Below, in pieces: positions 17,308 through 26,618 of a DNA stretch of 64,000 bases. How positions within the stretch are numbered: the stretch's first letter is position 1; every line of letters begins with the position of its first letter. A program made the position numbers and the translations under genes. The notes below the pieces were generated by a model. That model searched no databases. It saw only the letters and a program-made list of their open reading frames with translations, and was not told the origin of the DNA. Source of the DNA: Irregularibacter muris (lineage in GTDB: Bacteria; Bacillota; Clostridia; Eubacteriales; Garciellaceae); assembly GCF_024622505.1 (NCBI RefSeq), contig NZ_JANKAS010000001.1, positions 124,001 through 188,000 on the forward strand, read 5' to 3'.

Positions 17308-18915
17308 ATGAAATCCAATGATTTTATAGGTACTGGAACCCTTATTCGATTGTTTTTGCGCAGGGATCGATTCTTACTTCCTATTTGGATAATCTTTTCT
17401 GTGATGTTGACTTTTATAACAGCAGCCACTTTTAATGTTATAGGTGGTGAAGGGTTGGAGCATGTTCTTAGTGAATTTAATAAAGATCCGTTAATTTCTG
17501 CTCTTCTTGGACCTGTTATATCCGTTGACATTTCTGGAGCTATTGTATGGAGAGGGATGTCACAGTTGGCATTGGCATTAGGAATTGGAAGTCTACTTAT
17601 TGTGATTCGACATACCCGTACAGATGAGGAAACGGGACGTAGTGAGCTGATTAGAGCTTATCCGGTAGGACGTTATGCAAATCTAACTGCTGCACTTATT
17701 ATTACTATTATTGGAAATATGATAGCAGGAATACTTATCTCTTTGAGTATTATTGCTTTAGGGGGCGAGATAAAAGGAGCCTTTGTTTTTGGTGCAACCC
17801 TATCAACGATTGGATGCTTTTTCACCGGAGTAGGTACTTTAGGTGTTCAGCTCCGAGAAAGTAGCTCAACTGCCAAGAGCATTGGTATTGCAACGCTGGG
17901 ATTAGGATTAGTGCTGGGTATTTTGAATAACTTTAGAGGCGGTTATACTTTATTGATATGGATAACTCCAATGGCATGGCATCGAGTGACCAGTCCTTTT
18001 GGAGGAAATTATGGGTGGTGGCTGTTATATTGTGCTGTTTTTGCTGCTATACCTATTATTATTGCTTATAAACTTTCTTCCCGGAGAGATCTGGGAGCAG
18101 GTATTTTCCCAGCCTCCCCAGGATTAACAGAGGCAAGTCCCCATTTTACTAGTCCCTTGGCTTTAGCTTGGAGATTACACAAAAAAAGCTTTGTTGTCTG
18201 GATGGTAGGAATAGTACTATATATTTCCGTATTTGCAGCTATTTCACCTGGATTATCTAGTGATGGGGCAATGAGTAATTGGCTGGCAAATTTAGGTGGA
18301 ACAAGCTGGGCAGAGGAGATGGGCTTAGGCTATGTATTTATTAGTATTAGCATATATCTGATATCACTTTTTGTAGCTGCTTACGCCATGACTGCTGTAT
18401 TACGCTTGAAAAAAGAAGAAAATGAAGGAAGAGTAGAGATGCTTGTGGATAAACGTGTCAGCCGAATTTGTTGGATGAGTAGTCATCTGATCGTAGCAGC
18501 TTTATGTTCTACCGCATTATTGCTGGTTATGGGCATTGGCGGAGGAGTGTTTTATGGAATTGCATCAGGGGATATAAGCAGTGGATTTTGGGGTGTTTTT
18601 ATTATGAGTGTTTCAAAGATTCCTCCTGTATTAATATTTCTAGCTGTAACAGCATTATTATATGGACTATGTCCTAAAATGACAGGGGTAGGGTGGATAG
18701 TATGGATAGGATCTGTTATGTTAGAATTGGCTTGGGAAGGGCAGATTATTGATTGGTCACTGATGCAAATTTCTCCCTTTGCATATGCTCATTATACGAT
18801 TGATATTATAAATCTGCCTTTAATGTTGTTAATTTTGCTACTGGGTTTATCTGCAGTACTGATTGGAATTGGACTTTTAGGGTTTAAAAATAGAGATATT
18901 TTGACAAAAATGTAA
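17308..18915 (+). CDS. ABC permease, polyketide-antibiotic exporter family
   Basis: Permease of 535 residues with about twelve helices in two halves. The N-terminus LIRLFLRRDRFLLPIWII and the cytoplasmic motif TDEETGRSELIRAYPVGR are characteristic of the COG3559 family, often called exporters of polyketide antibiotics. A weaker copy of the motif (KKEENEGRVEMLVDKRVSR) begins the second half. ATG 17308 has AAGGAGGAGC upstream. It acts with the 16404 ATPase, and both are probably induced when the TetR protein binds a toxic compound. Confidence 0.87.
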   Translation: MKSNDFIGTGTLIRLFLRRDRFLLPIWIIFSVMLTFITAATFNVIGGEGLEHVLSEFNKDPLISALLGPVISVDISGAIVWRGMSQLALALGIGSLLIVIRHTRTDEETGRSELIRAYPVGRYANLTAALIITIIGNMIAGILISLSIIALGGEIKGAFVFGATLSTIGCFFTGVGTLGVQLRESSSTAKSIGIATLGLGLVLGILNNFRGGYTLLIWITPMAWHRVTSPFGGNYGWWLLYCAVFAAIPIIIAYKLSSRRDLGAGIFPASPGLTEASPHFTSPLALAWRLHKKSFVVWMVGIVLYISVFAAISPGLSSDGAMSNWLANLGGTSWAEEMGLGYVFISISIYLISLFVAAYAMTAVLRLKKEENEGRVEMLVDKRVSRICWMSSHLIVAALCSTALLLVMGIGGGVFYGIASGDISSGFWGVFIMSVSKIPPVLIFLAVTALLYGLCPKMTGVGWIVWIGSVMLELAWEGQIIDWSLMQISPFAYAHYTIDIINLPLMLLILLLGLSAVLIGIGLLGFKNRDILTKM

Positions 18916-19074
18916 ATAGGGAGTAGATATTAATGTATTTTAGTAACCTGTTTTTATACCTGTTTAGGGCTAGTAATTTTTTATCGAATACTTAAACATA
19001 CCCTTGGGAAATATAAGAAGGAGAAAAATTTATATCCTGAAAGATGAATATATTTTAGATAAGGAGGAGAATGA

Positions 19075-19971
19075 ATGAATCAACATCATCCATATATCGA
19101 TAAGGGAAATGGGGAAGTAACGCCACCAAGTTCTTTCCCTCCCCAACATCAAGATCCACCAGGATTTGAACACCTTATGAACCCTCGTCCGATTTTTGAT
19201 TATTCGGGTTATGTAGGAAGTGGAAAACTGAAAGGGAAGACAGCCATCATTACAGGTGGTGATAGTGGGTTGGGTAGAGCAATTGCAGTAGCCTTTGCAA
19301 AGGAGGGGGCAAACCTTACAATTTTATACCTGAATGAGCATAAAGACGCAGAGGAAACCAAAGATTATGTGGAGAATTTGGGCGCAAACTGTCTGCTTCT
19401 GCCCGGAGATTTACGAGATCCGTCCACCTCGAAATCAGCAGTCGATCATACCGTTAAAATGTATGGGCAATTGGATGTGATAGTAAATAACGCAGCTGTG
19501 CAACCATATACAAAAGATATAATGGATGTGTCGGATGAACAACTGGAAGACACATTCCGCATCAATGTTTATCCACTTTTTTATATGACAAAGGCTGCAC
19601 TACCTTATTTAAAATATGGTAGCGCTATTATTAGCACAACGTCTAGAGTTGCTTATGAAGGAGCACCGACAGTTATTGACTATTCATCCTCTAAAGGTGC
19701 TATTGTTTCCTTTACTCGAACCATGGCCCTATCTCTTGCAGAAAAAGGTATTCGCGTAAATGCTGTAGCACCAGGACCTGCTTGGACACCATTGAGTGTT
19801 AGTACTTATCCTCCAGATCATATAGCGACCCTTGGGACAAATATTCCTATGGGACGAGCTGCTCAACCATTTGAAGTTGCACCCACATATGTTTATTTAG
19901 CTTCAGATGATTCAGCATATGTTACTGGACAGGTACTCCATGTAAATGGGGGGCTAATTCGTTATTCATAG
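19075..19971 (+). CDS. SDR family oxidoreductase, YdaD/YhxC-like
   Basis: Protein of 298 residues. After an N-terminal proline-rich arm (residues 1-45, HHPYIDKGNGEVTPPSSFPP) comes the short-chain dehydrogenase fold with cofactor motif TGGDSGLGRAIA, NNAAVQ, the catalytic Ser (STTSRVAYEG) and YSSSKGA with Tyr and Lys. Proteins of this length and arm belong to the general-stress YdaD/YhxC/YhdF group and use NAD(P); substrates are poorly known. ATG 19075 follows GGAGGAGAATGA. The 160 bases upstream contain one short open stretch (about 18932-19046, with LGLVIFYRILKHTLGKYK) without a start, perhaps a gene relic. Confidence 0.86.
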   Translation: MNQHHPYIDKGNGEVTPPSSFPPQHQDPPGFEHLMNPRPIFDYSGYVGSGKLKGKTAIITGGDSGLGRAIAVAFAKEGANLTILYLNEHKDAEETKDYVENLGANCLLLPGDLRDPSTSKSAVDHTVKMYGQLDVIVNNAAVQPYTKDIMDVSDEQLEDTFRINVYPLFYMTKAALPYLKYGSAIISTTSRVAYEGAPTVIDYSSSKGAIVSFTRTMALSLAEKGIRVNAVAPGPAWTPLSVSTYPPDHIATLGTNIPMGRAAQPFEVAPTYVYLASDDSAYVTGQVLHVNGGLIRYS

Positions 19972-20120
19972 TCACAAATTTCTAGAAGGGATAAAGACAA
20001 GGAGACATTTCAGGAACAGTGTCTTCTATTATCAAGGTCATATGATAATGCTAAAGTGAAAAAATGAAATATACATGAGAATCATAGGATAGGGCTGTAA
20101 GATACTATGATAATGACTTG

Positions 20121-20161
20121 ACCGTCAATCAAGGGAGAGATTCTTGGATGGCGGTTTTTTT
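20121..20161 (+). terminator. Terminator before the XRE pair
   Basis: ACCGTCAATCAAG (20121-20133) pairs imperfectly with CTTGGATGGCGGT (20143-20155) and is followed by seven T. Confidence 0.6.
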
Positions 20162-20164
20162 GTA

Positions 20165-20219
20165 TTGACAAGTACACTTGTCATGTGCTATTCTTTATTT
20201 ACGACAAGTATACTTGTCA
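20165..20219 (+). promoter_or_regulatory. Promoter with twin palindromic operators
   Basis: TTGACA at 20165-20170 and TATTCT at 20189-20194 (18-base spacer) form the promoter. The perfect palindrome TGACAAGTACACTTGTCA (20166-20183) overlaps the -35 box, and a near copy, CGACAAGTATACTTGTCA (20202-20219), lies over the transcript start. Centres are 36 bases apart. They are probably bound by the XRE protein encoded at 20578, giving autorepression. Confidence 0.75.
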
Positions 20220-20237
20220 AATTGAGGAGGGTCATAT

Positions 20238-20570
20238 ATGAATAGGGAAGAAATATTAGCAAAAGCAAAAGGGAGTAAGAACCAAGAATATGAAAACAAT
20301 ATTGCAAATGGTTTAATGAAACAAAGCACCATTTTTTTGGCAATAATCTGTATTATACTTTTCTTTATAAGAGTAATACATGCGGATATTCAAGATTTAC
20401 AAAGAGCAACAAGTAGTGAAGCAGTAGTAATAATGTGTGGTGTAAGTTGTTTTAATTCATTATCTCTATATAAAAAACTGAAAGATAAAAGAAATCTTTA
20501 TCTGGGTTTGTTACTTTTAATCTTCTTTGTTATATCATTTATAAATTTCATGTTAGGATTATTTGGGTAG
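20238..20570 (+). CDS. DUF6442-like small membrane protein
   Basis: Protein of 110 residues. A soluble N-terminus (NREEILAKAKGSKNQEYEN) is followed by three hydrophobic segments near residues 32-47, 58-75 and 87-107. The NREEILxKAR start followed by ENxxxxG is typical of DUF6442 proteins, which are regularly encoded beside a YgzD-like XRE regulator; their function is unknown. ATG 20238 follows GAGGAGGGTC. It shares an operon with the XRE gene that begins eight bases after its stop, and both are likely controlled by the twin operators upstream. Confidence 0.72.
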   Translation: MNREEILAKAKGSKNQEYENNIANGLMKQSTIFLAIICIILFFIRVIHADIQDLQRATSSEAVVIMCGVSCFNSLSLYKKLKDKRNLYLGLLLLIFFVISFINFMLGLFG

Positions 20571-20577
20571 GATAGAT

Positions 20578-20787
20578 ATGAAGGATCATTTAGTATTTAA
20601 AAACAACTTAAAGAAAATACGTGCAGAACAACATATATCTCAACAAGAATTAGCGGATATGGTTGGAGTATCCAGAAATTCAATTGGTTCTATTGAAAAA
20701 GGACAGTATACACCAAGTGCGAAATTAGCATTGATTATTGCCATCGCATTAAATAAAACCTTTGAAGAAGTGTTTTTTATCGAATGA
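20578..20787 (+). CDS. XRE-family regulator, YgzD-like
   Basis: Single-domain helix-turn-helix protein of 69 residues: FKNNLKKIRAEQHISQQELA, recognition helix VSRNSIGSIEKGQY, and C-terminal IALNKTFEEVFF. ATG 20578 follows GGGTAGGATAG; the frame from TTG 20563 would begin before that site. It is the last gene of the operon and the likely binder of the two palindromes at 20166 and 20202. It resembles the XRE protein at 2448, and both are paired with a small membrane protein, but gene order is reversed. Confidence 0.82.
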   Translation: MKDHLVFKNNLKKIRAEQHISQQELADMVGVSRNSIGSIEKGQYTPSAKLALIIAIALNKTFEEVFFIE

Positions 20788-20893
20788 ATGAGCAGATAAA
20801 GGGTTGAGGAAGGGCAATAAAAGAAGACAGCCGAAAGGTTCCCTTGTCTTCAAAACATTATCCTCAAGAATTATTGATTAGGAGATGAAGAGA

Positions 20894-21553
20894 ATGAAAG
20901 AAAAAATACTATTATCTTGGAGTGGTGGCAAAGATAGTGCCTTGGCACTTTACCAATTAGTGATGCAAAAGAAGTATGATATTACTTTATTAACCACGAT
21001 TACAGACCCCTATGAGAGAATAAGTATGCATGGGGTAAGGGAAGATTTACTAGAAAAACAGGCCAAGGCTTTAGGATTTCCATTAGAAAAAGTATATATA
21101 GATTCTAATGGCTCTAATGAAAAATACAATAAAAGTATGGAAGAGGTCATGAACAAGTATAAAAAACTTGGTGTTACAAAGGTGGCCTTTGGAGATATTT
21201 TCTTAGAAGATATCAGGAAATATAGGGAAGATAATTTAAAGAAGGTTGGTGTAGAAGCTATTTTTCCTTTATGGGCAAGAGATACAGAAGAAATTGCCAA
21301 CACGTTTATCAATTTAAATTTTCAATCCATCCTTACCTGTGTGGATACAGAAGTGTTAGGGGGAGAATTTGTAGGCAGATTATATGATAAGAATTTATTG
21401 AAAGATTTGCCTGAGAGTATTGATCTTGGCGGAGAAAATGGGGAATTTCATTCCTTTGTATTTAATGGCCCCATCTTTAAGGAAAAGATACCATTTGCCC
21501 TTGGTGAAAAGGTGCTTCGGGATGAGCGCTTTTTATTTTGCGATTTAATATAA
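20894..21553 (+). CDS. Dph6/DUF71-like ATP pyrophosphatase
   Basis: Protein of 219 residues in the adenine nucleotide alpha-hydrolase superfamily. The PP-loop is ILLSWSGGKDSALALYQL at the N-terminus; downstream conserved parts are MHGVREDLLEKQAKALG, FGDIFLEDIRKYRE, FPLWARDTEE and the C-terminal GENGEFHSFVFNGP. Eukaryotic Dph6 amidates diphthine; bacteria lack diphthamide, so the bacterial substrate is unknown. ATG 20894 is ten bases after AGGAG, whereas ATG 20885 is too close. It is transcribed alone and followed by a strong terminator. Confidence 0.86.
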   Translation: MKEKILLSWSGGKDSALALYQLVMQKKYDITLLTTITDPYERISMHGVREDLLEKQAKALGFPLEKVYIDSNGSNEKYNKSMEEVMNKYKKLGVTKVAFGDIFLEDIRKYREDNLKKVGVEAIFPLWARDTEEIANTFINLNFQSILTCVDTEVLGGEFVGRLYDKNLLKDLPESIDLGGENGEFHSFVFNGPIFKEKIPFALGEKVLRDERFLFCDLI

Positions 21554-21564
21554 GACATAGGTAT

Positions 21565-21599
21565 AGACAAGGGGACGTTTCATTCGTCCTCTTGTCTTT
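21565..21599. terminator. Terminator after the Dph6-like gene
   Basis: AGACAAGGGGACG and CGTCCTCTTGTCT pair around a seven-base loop, followed by a T-rich stretch; it can also serve the convergent gene at 21617. Confidence 0.75.
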
Positions 21600-21616
21600 C
21601 TTTATTTTCGGCAGTT

Positions 21617-22045
21617 TTATCTTTGTTTTTTATTTTTAATAATACGTTCAAATCTATTTACATATCTTTTGGCAAGATCATTGTACTGTATATTGTCAGT
21701 AGAAGAGTCTTTAGGAATGCCTTTATCCATCAATATTTCATCCAAAAGTTCTAATTCATAATAAGTATCTTCATACTCTGAGACAGATTGGTAGAGGTCT
21801 ACTTTTTTATTGTCAAAAGAGATAGTATAGTAAAAATCTCCCTGATGTCTTTTAAAAAATTTAAGAGTAGAACCTTTAAAACCAGTCTCTATTTTTTCTA
21901 TATCTGAGAATTGATAAACAGTGCCTCGGGGGTTATAAAAACTGTAATCTGTTATTTTTTCTTCTGTAATAACGGTAATATTTGTGAGACACATATAAAG
22001 TATTATGAGATTTAATAATGCAAAAGCAATTTTGTGTTTTTTCAT
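21617..22045 (-). CDS. Hypothetical protein with N-terminal membrane anchor
   Basis: Protein of 142 residues not assigned to a family. Residues 7-27 form a hydrophobic anchor or uncleaved signal; the rest is an extracellular-looking domain rich in Tyr, Asp and Lys with alternating strands (TVYQFSDIEKIETGFKG, DFYYTISFDNKKVDLYQS). The pattern recalls small PH-like or YcxB-type domains, but this is weak. The ribosome site before ATG 22045 is poor. It follows the small membrane protein at 22097 on the same strand by 51 bases, so they may be one operon. Confidence 0.55.
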   Translation of the reverse strand: MKKHKIAFALLNLIILYMCLTNITVITEEKITDYSFYNPRGTVYQFSDIEKIETGFKGSTLKFFKRHQGDFYYTISFDNKKVDLYQSVSEYEDTYYELELLDEILMDKGIPKDSSTDNIQYNDLAKRYVNRFERIIKNKKQR

Positions 22046-22096
22046 AAAATGAAAAATAGAGGTTTCTAAGGGGAAAGCTTCTTTCCTATAGCGGGG

Positions 22097-22324
22097 TTAA
22101 AAAAAATCATTTAATAAATAGACAATAAGTTCTATTTCAAAGAAAAGAAAGAAATAGGAATAGGGCGCTTTAAATTGAAATAGGAGATAAGAATTCGGAA
22201 CAAAGATCTTTTGTTGTAAAAATTGAATGCCTATCATGATTAGAATAGAAAAGACCACTGCCCCAATAATGATACCTAGATATCTTAAGAAATTTAAAAA
22301 CCAAAACCCCTTTTTCTTTTTCAA
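22097..22324 (-). CDS. Small membrane protein, hypothetical
   Basis: A 75-residue protein from TTG 22324, with AAAGGAG nine bases upstream; the frame opens further to 22363 but without a site. The N-terminus is basic (KKKKG), followed by a hydrophobic segment at about residues 13-32 and a second at 54-71 with many Phe and Tyr. No family is recognised. It is probably translated together with the anchored protein at 21617. Confidence 0.5.
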   Translation of the reverse strand: MKKKKGFWFLNFLRYLGIIIGAVVFSILIMIGIQFLQQKIFVPNSYLLFQFKAPYSYFFLFFEIELIVYLLNDFF

Positions 22325-22660
22325 ATTGTTTCGCTCCTTTGATGCTAGATTGTAATAGATCAATAATATCTTGTTTATTATAATATAAATGATTTCATAA
22401 TAAAAGATAGGATAGGTTCAAATTTTCCTTTCTTCACATTCTTTTCAATCCTTTCTTCTGTTTTTATATCGACTCATATTCTGTTATGAACCATTTCCTT
22501 CCCATTTTTCTCTAGTTTCTCAATAAAATATTTCTTTGCCTTTCTCCAATAGAGCTTATATTTTGATGTTCTATATGACAGTAGATAGAAGTCCCTGTTC
22601 CTATATGCCTCAGAAAGAAAACAAATGAAACCTTCCCCCCTTGTCTCTTTTGAATATACA

Positions 22661-22691
22661 TGAATATCACCACTGCAAATGGATCACAATA
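22661..22691 (+). promoter_or_regulatory. Candidate sigma-G promoter of the germination operon
   Basis: TGAATA (22661-22666), an 18-base spacer and CACAATA (22685-22691) resemble the sigma-G pattern TGAATA-N17/18-CATACTA. The position, about 43 bases before the gerA start, suits forespore expression of a germinant receptor. The region 22325-22660 before it shows no gene. Confidence 0.55.
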
Positions 22692-22733
22692 GTAATAATC
22701 CATTTTATGAAAATATAAGGGAGTTTTAGACAG

Positions 22734-24341
22734 ATGATTTTTAGATATATTATAAGAAAAATAGCAGCTGCACAAAATCGCAATCAATTTAATCATGAAG
22801 CTCAATTACAAGAAGAAAAGTTTGTTATTTCTAAGAATTTGAAACAAAATTTGGATTTTATCAAATCCTCTTTAGGAGAGAGTAATGATATCAAGATACA
22901 CGAGTTTGTCTTTGGTAAGAGACAATTTTTAGGCGCATTGATTTTTATTGATGGTTTAGTCAATAGTAATCAAATCACTGAAAGTATTTTAAAACCCCTT
23001 ATTTCAGAGAAAGAAATGCATCTATCCCTTGAAGATGATTCGATTATAGATGAAATCCGCAAATCTGTTCTTTGTTCAGGGAGTGTTACAGAAAGCCATT
23101 TTTTTAATGAAATCTTTGATGGTTGTTTATCAGGAGATACCGTAATGTTATTAGACGGTTTTTCAGAAGCACTTATTATAGATACCCAAATGTGGGACAA
23201 AAGAAATGTAACAGAACCTCAGACAGAATCTGTAGTTCGAGGTCCAAGAGAAGGGTTTACAGAAAATTTTCGGACAAACACCTCTCTTTTAAGGAGAAGA
23301 ATTAAAAGCCCTAGATTTAGAATGGAAAATATGATTATAGGCCACAAAACAGCTACGAATATATGTATTGCTTATATAGAAGGAGTTGCAAGACCGGAAA
23401 TAATAGAACTCCTTAAAACACGATTGAATAATATCAATGTAGATTCCATATTAGATTCGGGATATATTGAGGAATATATTGAAGAATCTTCATTTTCTAT
23501 TTTCCCAACAGTTGGATATAGCGAAAAACCTGATGTAATTGCATCAAAGATTCTAGAAGGGCGTATTGCTATTATTTCGGACGGGAGTCCATTTGTATTG
23601 ACAGTTCCTATGCTATTTATTGAAAGTTTTCAAACAGCTGAAGATTATTATGGCAGGACAATTTATGCAAGTATAACGAGATTGATGAGGATTTTCTGTT
23701 TCTTTATTGCTATATTTGCTGTTCCTGGATTTATTGCATTCTCAACTTTTCATCAAGAGCTAATTCCAACGACACTCTTGTTTACCATAGCAAATGCAAG
23801 GGAAGGAACGCCTTTTCCTGCATTATTTGAGGCATTGATTATGGTAACTTCATTTGAAATTTTAAAAGAAGCAGGACTAAGATTGCCCCGGCCTGTAGGT
23901 CAGGCAATAAGTATTGTAGGAGCGTTGGTTATGGGTGATGCAGCAGTTTCAGCGGGACTTGTTGGTGCCCCCATGGTAATTACCGTTGCTATTACAGCTG
24001 TTGCAAGCTTTGTCATTCCCACTCAAACGGATTCCATATCTGTATTACGTATCATTATGATGATTTTAGCCTCTGTATTGGGCGGATTTGGAATTGCCAT
24101 AGGATTTTTAGGAATGTTGGTTCAGCTTGCCAAGATGACATCTTTTGGTATGCCTTATTTTGAAGCGGTAATGTTCTCCAGAGATCAACAGGATAGTTTT
24201 ATTCGAGTGCCCCTATGGATAATGAGAAAACGGCCAAAAAATATGGCCAGTGAAGATAAAAAAAGAAGGGACTCTACTATTCCACCGGTTCAACCCTATG
24301 AAAATATAAGTCAGGAAGGAAAAGATCTATTTGATGAATAA
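22734..24341 (+). CDS. gerKA: Spore germination receptor subunit A (GerA/GerKA family)
   Basis: Protein of 535 residues. The N-terminal soluble half starts with KNLKQNLDFIKSSLGESNDI and contains DGLVNSNQI and VRGPREGFTENFRTNTSLLRR, hallmark GerA sequences. The C-terminal half has about five helices, including PTTLLFTIANAREGTPFPA and VGQAISIVGALVMGDAAV. It forms the nutrient receptor in the inner spore membrane with the B and C subunits encoded next. ATG 22734 follows AAGGGAG. It overlaps gerC by eight bases. Confidence 0.93.
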   Translation: MIFRYIIRKIAAAQNRNQFNHEAQLQEEKFVISKNLKQNLDFIKSSLGESNDIKIHEFVFGKRQFLGALIFIDGLVNSNQITESILKPLISEKEMHLSLEDDSIIDEIRKSVLCSGSVTESHFFNEIFDGCLSGDTVMLLDGFSEALIIDTQMWDKRNVTEPQTESVVRGPREGFTENFRTNTSLLRRRIKSPRFRMENMIIGHKTATNICIAYIEGVARPEIIELLKTRLNNINVDSILDSGYIEEYIEESSFSIFPTVGYSEKPDVIASKILEGRIAIISDGSPFVLTVPMLFIESFQTAEDYYGRTIYASITRLMRIFCFFIAIFAVPGFIAFSTFHQELIPTTLLFTIANAREGTPFPALFEALIMVTSFEILKEAGLRLPRPVGQAISIVGALVMGDAAVSAGLVGAPMVITVAITAVASFVIPTQTDSISVLRIIMMILASVLGGFGIAIGFLGMLVQLAKMTSFGMPYFEAVMFSRDQQDSFIRVPLWIMRKRPKNMASEDKKRRDSTIPPVQPYENISQEGKDLFDE

Positions 24342-25506
24342 ATATCGTTGGAGAATATTAATCATGATTGTCATATTATTAGCCAATACTACTTTAGCTG
24401 GATGCTGGGATAATGATGAATTGGATACCATCTCGATTGCTACAGGATTGGGAGTAGATGCTGCCGAAAATGAGGAAGATGTTCATTTGATTCTACAAGT
24501 GGGTAAAATAAAGGAGAATTCCGGATATGAGTCAGGAAGCAGCCAACAAGAAAACTCATTTTGGGTTATGGAAACTATAGACAAAGGGATATCGTCTGCT
24601 ATAAATAATCTTGACACAGAAAGTACTCGGACGATATTTTTGCATCACAATCAAGTAATCATTTTTGGAAAAGAACAAGCCCAAAAGGGGATAAAAAAGT
24701 ATGTGGATGCCTTTAGTAGAGAACATCAGATGCGTATGGAAACATGGGTTGTCGTTGCCGATAATATGGCGAAAGACATACTATCAAATGCTGTTGAACA
24801 GGAAACAAATTCTGCTATCGGATTGTCTAAAATGATAGAGACAAGTTCTCGACAATATGAATCTTTTTCAGTGCGATTTATAGATCTCATATCTAAAATG
24901 ATGGAAGAGACTACATCACCTATTATTCCCATAGTTAGAGCAAAGCCTGAAGACCAAAATTCTAAATTTGAAATCACAGGATTAGCTATTTTTAAAGACG
25001 ACAAATATATAGGAAAACTGGATTTGGAGAAAGTGAGAGGATATTCCTGGATCATGGATCGTTGTAAAAAAAACTCATTGAATGTAACGACGGACAATGG
25101 TTATGCAAATATGAATATAACAAATATCAACCTTAAAAAAGATCCCAAAATAACTGAGGATGAATTATTGATTTCTATTGATTTTAAGGGAGACATCAAT
25201 GTCTCTGAAATGCAAGGATTTGAAGGCATGAACTCCAATGAAGTATTTTCTGCATTAAAAAAAGCCGGGGAAAGAGCAATAAAAAAAGAAATATTGGATT
25301 GCTTTAATTACACAAAAGAATTAAATGGAGACATTTATGGTTTTGGCACAGAAATTAGCCGTAAATATCCTAAAGAATGGGAAAAAATGAAGGAAAATTG
25401 GAATGATCTATATACTGAATTAAAAATGGAGATTAATATTAATTTAACGGTAAGAGATACCGGAAAAATAGTAAAATCTTTAGATATGGAGGAAAGGGCA
25501 GAATGA
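24334..25506 (+). CDS. gerKC: Spore germination lipoprotein, Ger(x)C family
   Basis: Protein of about 390 residues. The signal peptide ends in the lipobox TLAGC, so it is a lipoprotein anchored on the outer face of the inner spore membrane. Family landmarks are CWDNDELDTISIATGLGVD, IFLHHNQVIIFG and the C-terminal ISRKYPKEWEKMKENW. It is the C subunit of the germinant receptor. ATG 24334 lies inside the end of gerA; TTG 24331 is less likely. Its stop overlaps the gerB start (ATGA). Confidence 0.92.
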   Translation: MNKYRWRILIMIVILLANTTLAGCWDNDELDTISIATGLGVDAAENEEDVHLILQVGKIKENSGYESGSSQQENSFWVMETIDKGISSAINNLDTESTRTIFLHHNQVIIFGKEQAQKGIKKYVDAFSREHQMRMETWVVVADNMAKDILSNAVEQETNSAIGLSKMIETSSRQYESFSVRFIDLISKMMEETTSPIIPIVRAKPEDQNSKFEITGLAIFKDDKYIGKLDLEKVRGYSWIMDRCKKNSLNVTTDNGYANMNITNINLKKDPKITEDELLISIDFKGDINVSEMQGFEGMNSNEVFSALKKAGERAIKKEILDCFNYTKELNGDIYGFGTEISRKYPKEWEKMKENWNDLYTELKMEININLTVRDTGKIVKSLDMEERAE

Positions 25507-26618
25507 GAATAGATAAAGGTGGCATATCTACATTTCAATTTATGTTCTCTATAGCTTGTTTTATTCTAGCATCATCTTTGTTAACAGCATTTATTACATC
25601 GATTACTAAACAAGATTCATGGATAGTTGTTATCTTTGGGTTTCTAGTAGGATTATTATTTATATGGATCTACATGGCTCTTATGAAAAACTTTCCCAAC
25701 AAGAATCTGGTAGAAATCAATGATTTGGTATACGGACCGATGGTAGGAAAAATATTTTCATGTATTTATGTATATTTCTTTTTAACTTTGTCTTCTTTAA
25801 ACTTAAAGGATTTGGGAGATTTTATCGGAGCGGCTATAATGCCAGATACTCCTACTATAGTAATACTTATTTCCTTTATGTATATATGTGCATGGGCGGT
25901 TAAAAGCGGAATACAGGTTGTGACCAGATATAGCATGTTTTTTACATTAATAGCTTTATCTATTATAATAATCACAATTTTTCTTACTCTTAATCATATG
26001 GATTTCAATAACTTTCTACCGATATTTAGGCAGCCCACTGTTAAATATGTGCAAGGAACACATATCATTACCGTTATCCCCTTTGGAGAACTTGTTGTAT
26101 TTTTAATGATTACCCCTAATATTAAAATACCAAATAAGGGAATAAAAAAATATTTCATCCTAGGATTTCTAATAGGGGGAATAGGTATGATCCTTGTTGT
26201 ATTAAGGGATATAGCAGTTCTTGGCAATACAATAACACTATTTTCCCTCCCGTCTTTTGAAACCCTTAGATTGACAAGTGTATCCGCTACTTTAAGTAGA
26301 ATGGAAGTATTATTTGCGGTCATTTTAATTATATTATATTTTTTTAAGATTTGTTTCCTTTACTATGTAACAGTTTTGGCAATCAGTCAAATATTTAAGC
26401 TTGATTCTTATAAAAATCTCGTTATTGGAGTGGGCGTAATTATAATTATTTATTCTTTTAACGTGTATTCCTCAATAATACAGCATATTGAATATGGTAG
26501 TAATATAACTCCATTTCAATGGCTTATATACGAATTTTTACTTCCACTCATTACACTGATTGTGGCTAAAATAAGGAAATTACCTGAAGAACTTCCTCTT
26601 AGTCAGGAGGAAAATTAA
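25503..26618 (+). CDS. gerKB: Germination receptor permease subunit, GerB/YndE family
   Basis: Membrane protein of 371 residues with ten expected helices, a member of the spore-specific amino acid permease branch of the APC superfamily. The N-terminal TFQFMFSIACFILASSLLT and the later FMYICAWAVKSGIQVVTRYS and GELVVFLMITPNI are typical. It is thought to bind the germinant. Translation is coupled to gerC by a four-base overlap. The operon order A-C-B is one of the common clostridial arrangements. Confidence 0.92.
   Translation: MRIDKGGISTFQFMFSIACFILASSLLTAFITSITKQDSWIVVIFGFLVGLLFIWIYMALMKNFPNKNLVEINDLVYGPMVGKIFSCIYVYFFLTLSSLNLKDLGDFIGAAIMPDTPTIVILISFMYICAWAVKSGIQVVTRYSMFFTLIALSIIIITIFLTLNHMDFNNFLPIFRQPTVKYVQGTHIITVIPFGELVVFLMITPNIKIPNKGIKKYFILGFLIGGIGMILVVLRDIAVLGNTITLFSLPSFETLRLTSVSATLSRMEVLFAVILIILYFFKICFLYYVTVLAISQIFKLDSYKNLVIGVGVIIIIYSFNVYSSIIQHIEYGSNITPFQWLIYEFLLPLITLIVAKIRKLPEELPLSQEEN

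Noticed and set aside
22512-22805. 97-codon minus-strand frame before and across the gerA start
   Set aside because: It overlaps the well-supported gerA start and the candidate sigma-G promoter, and its product has no family features.
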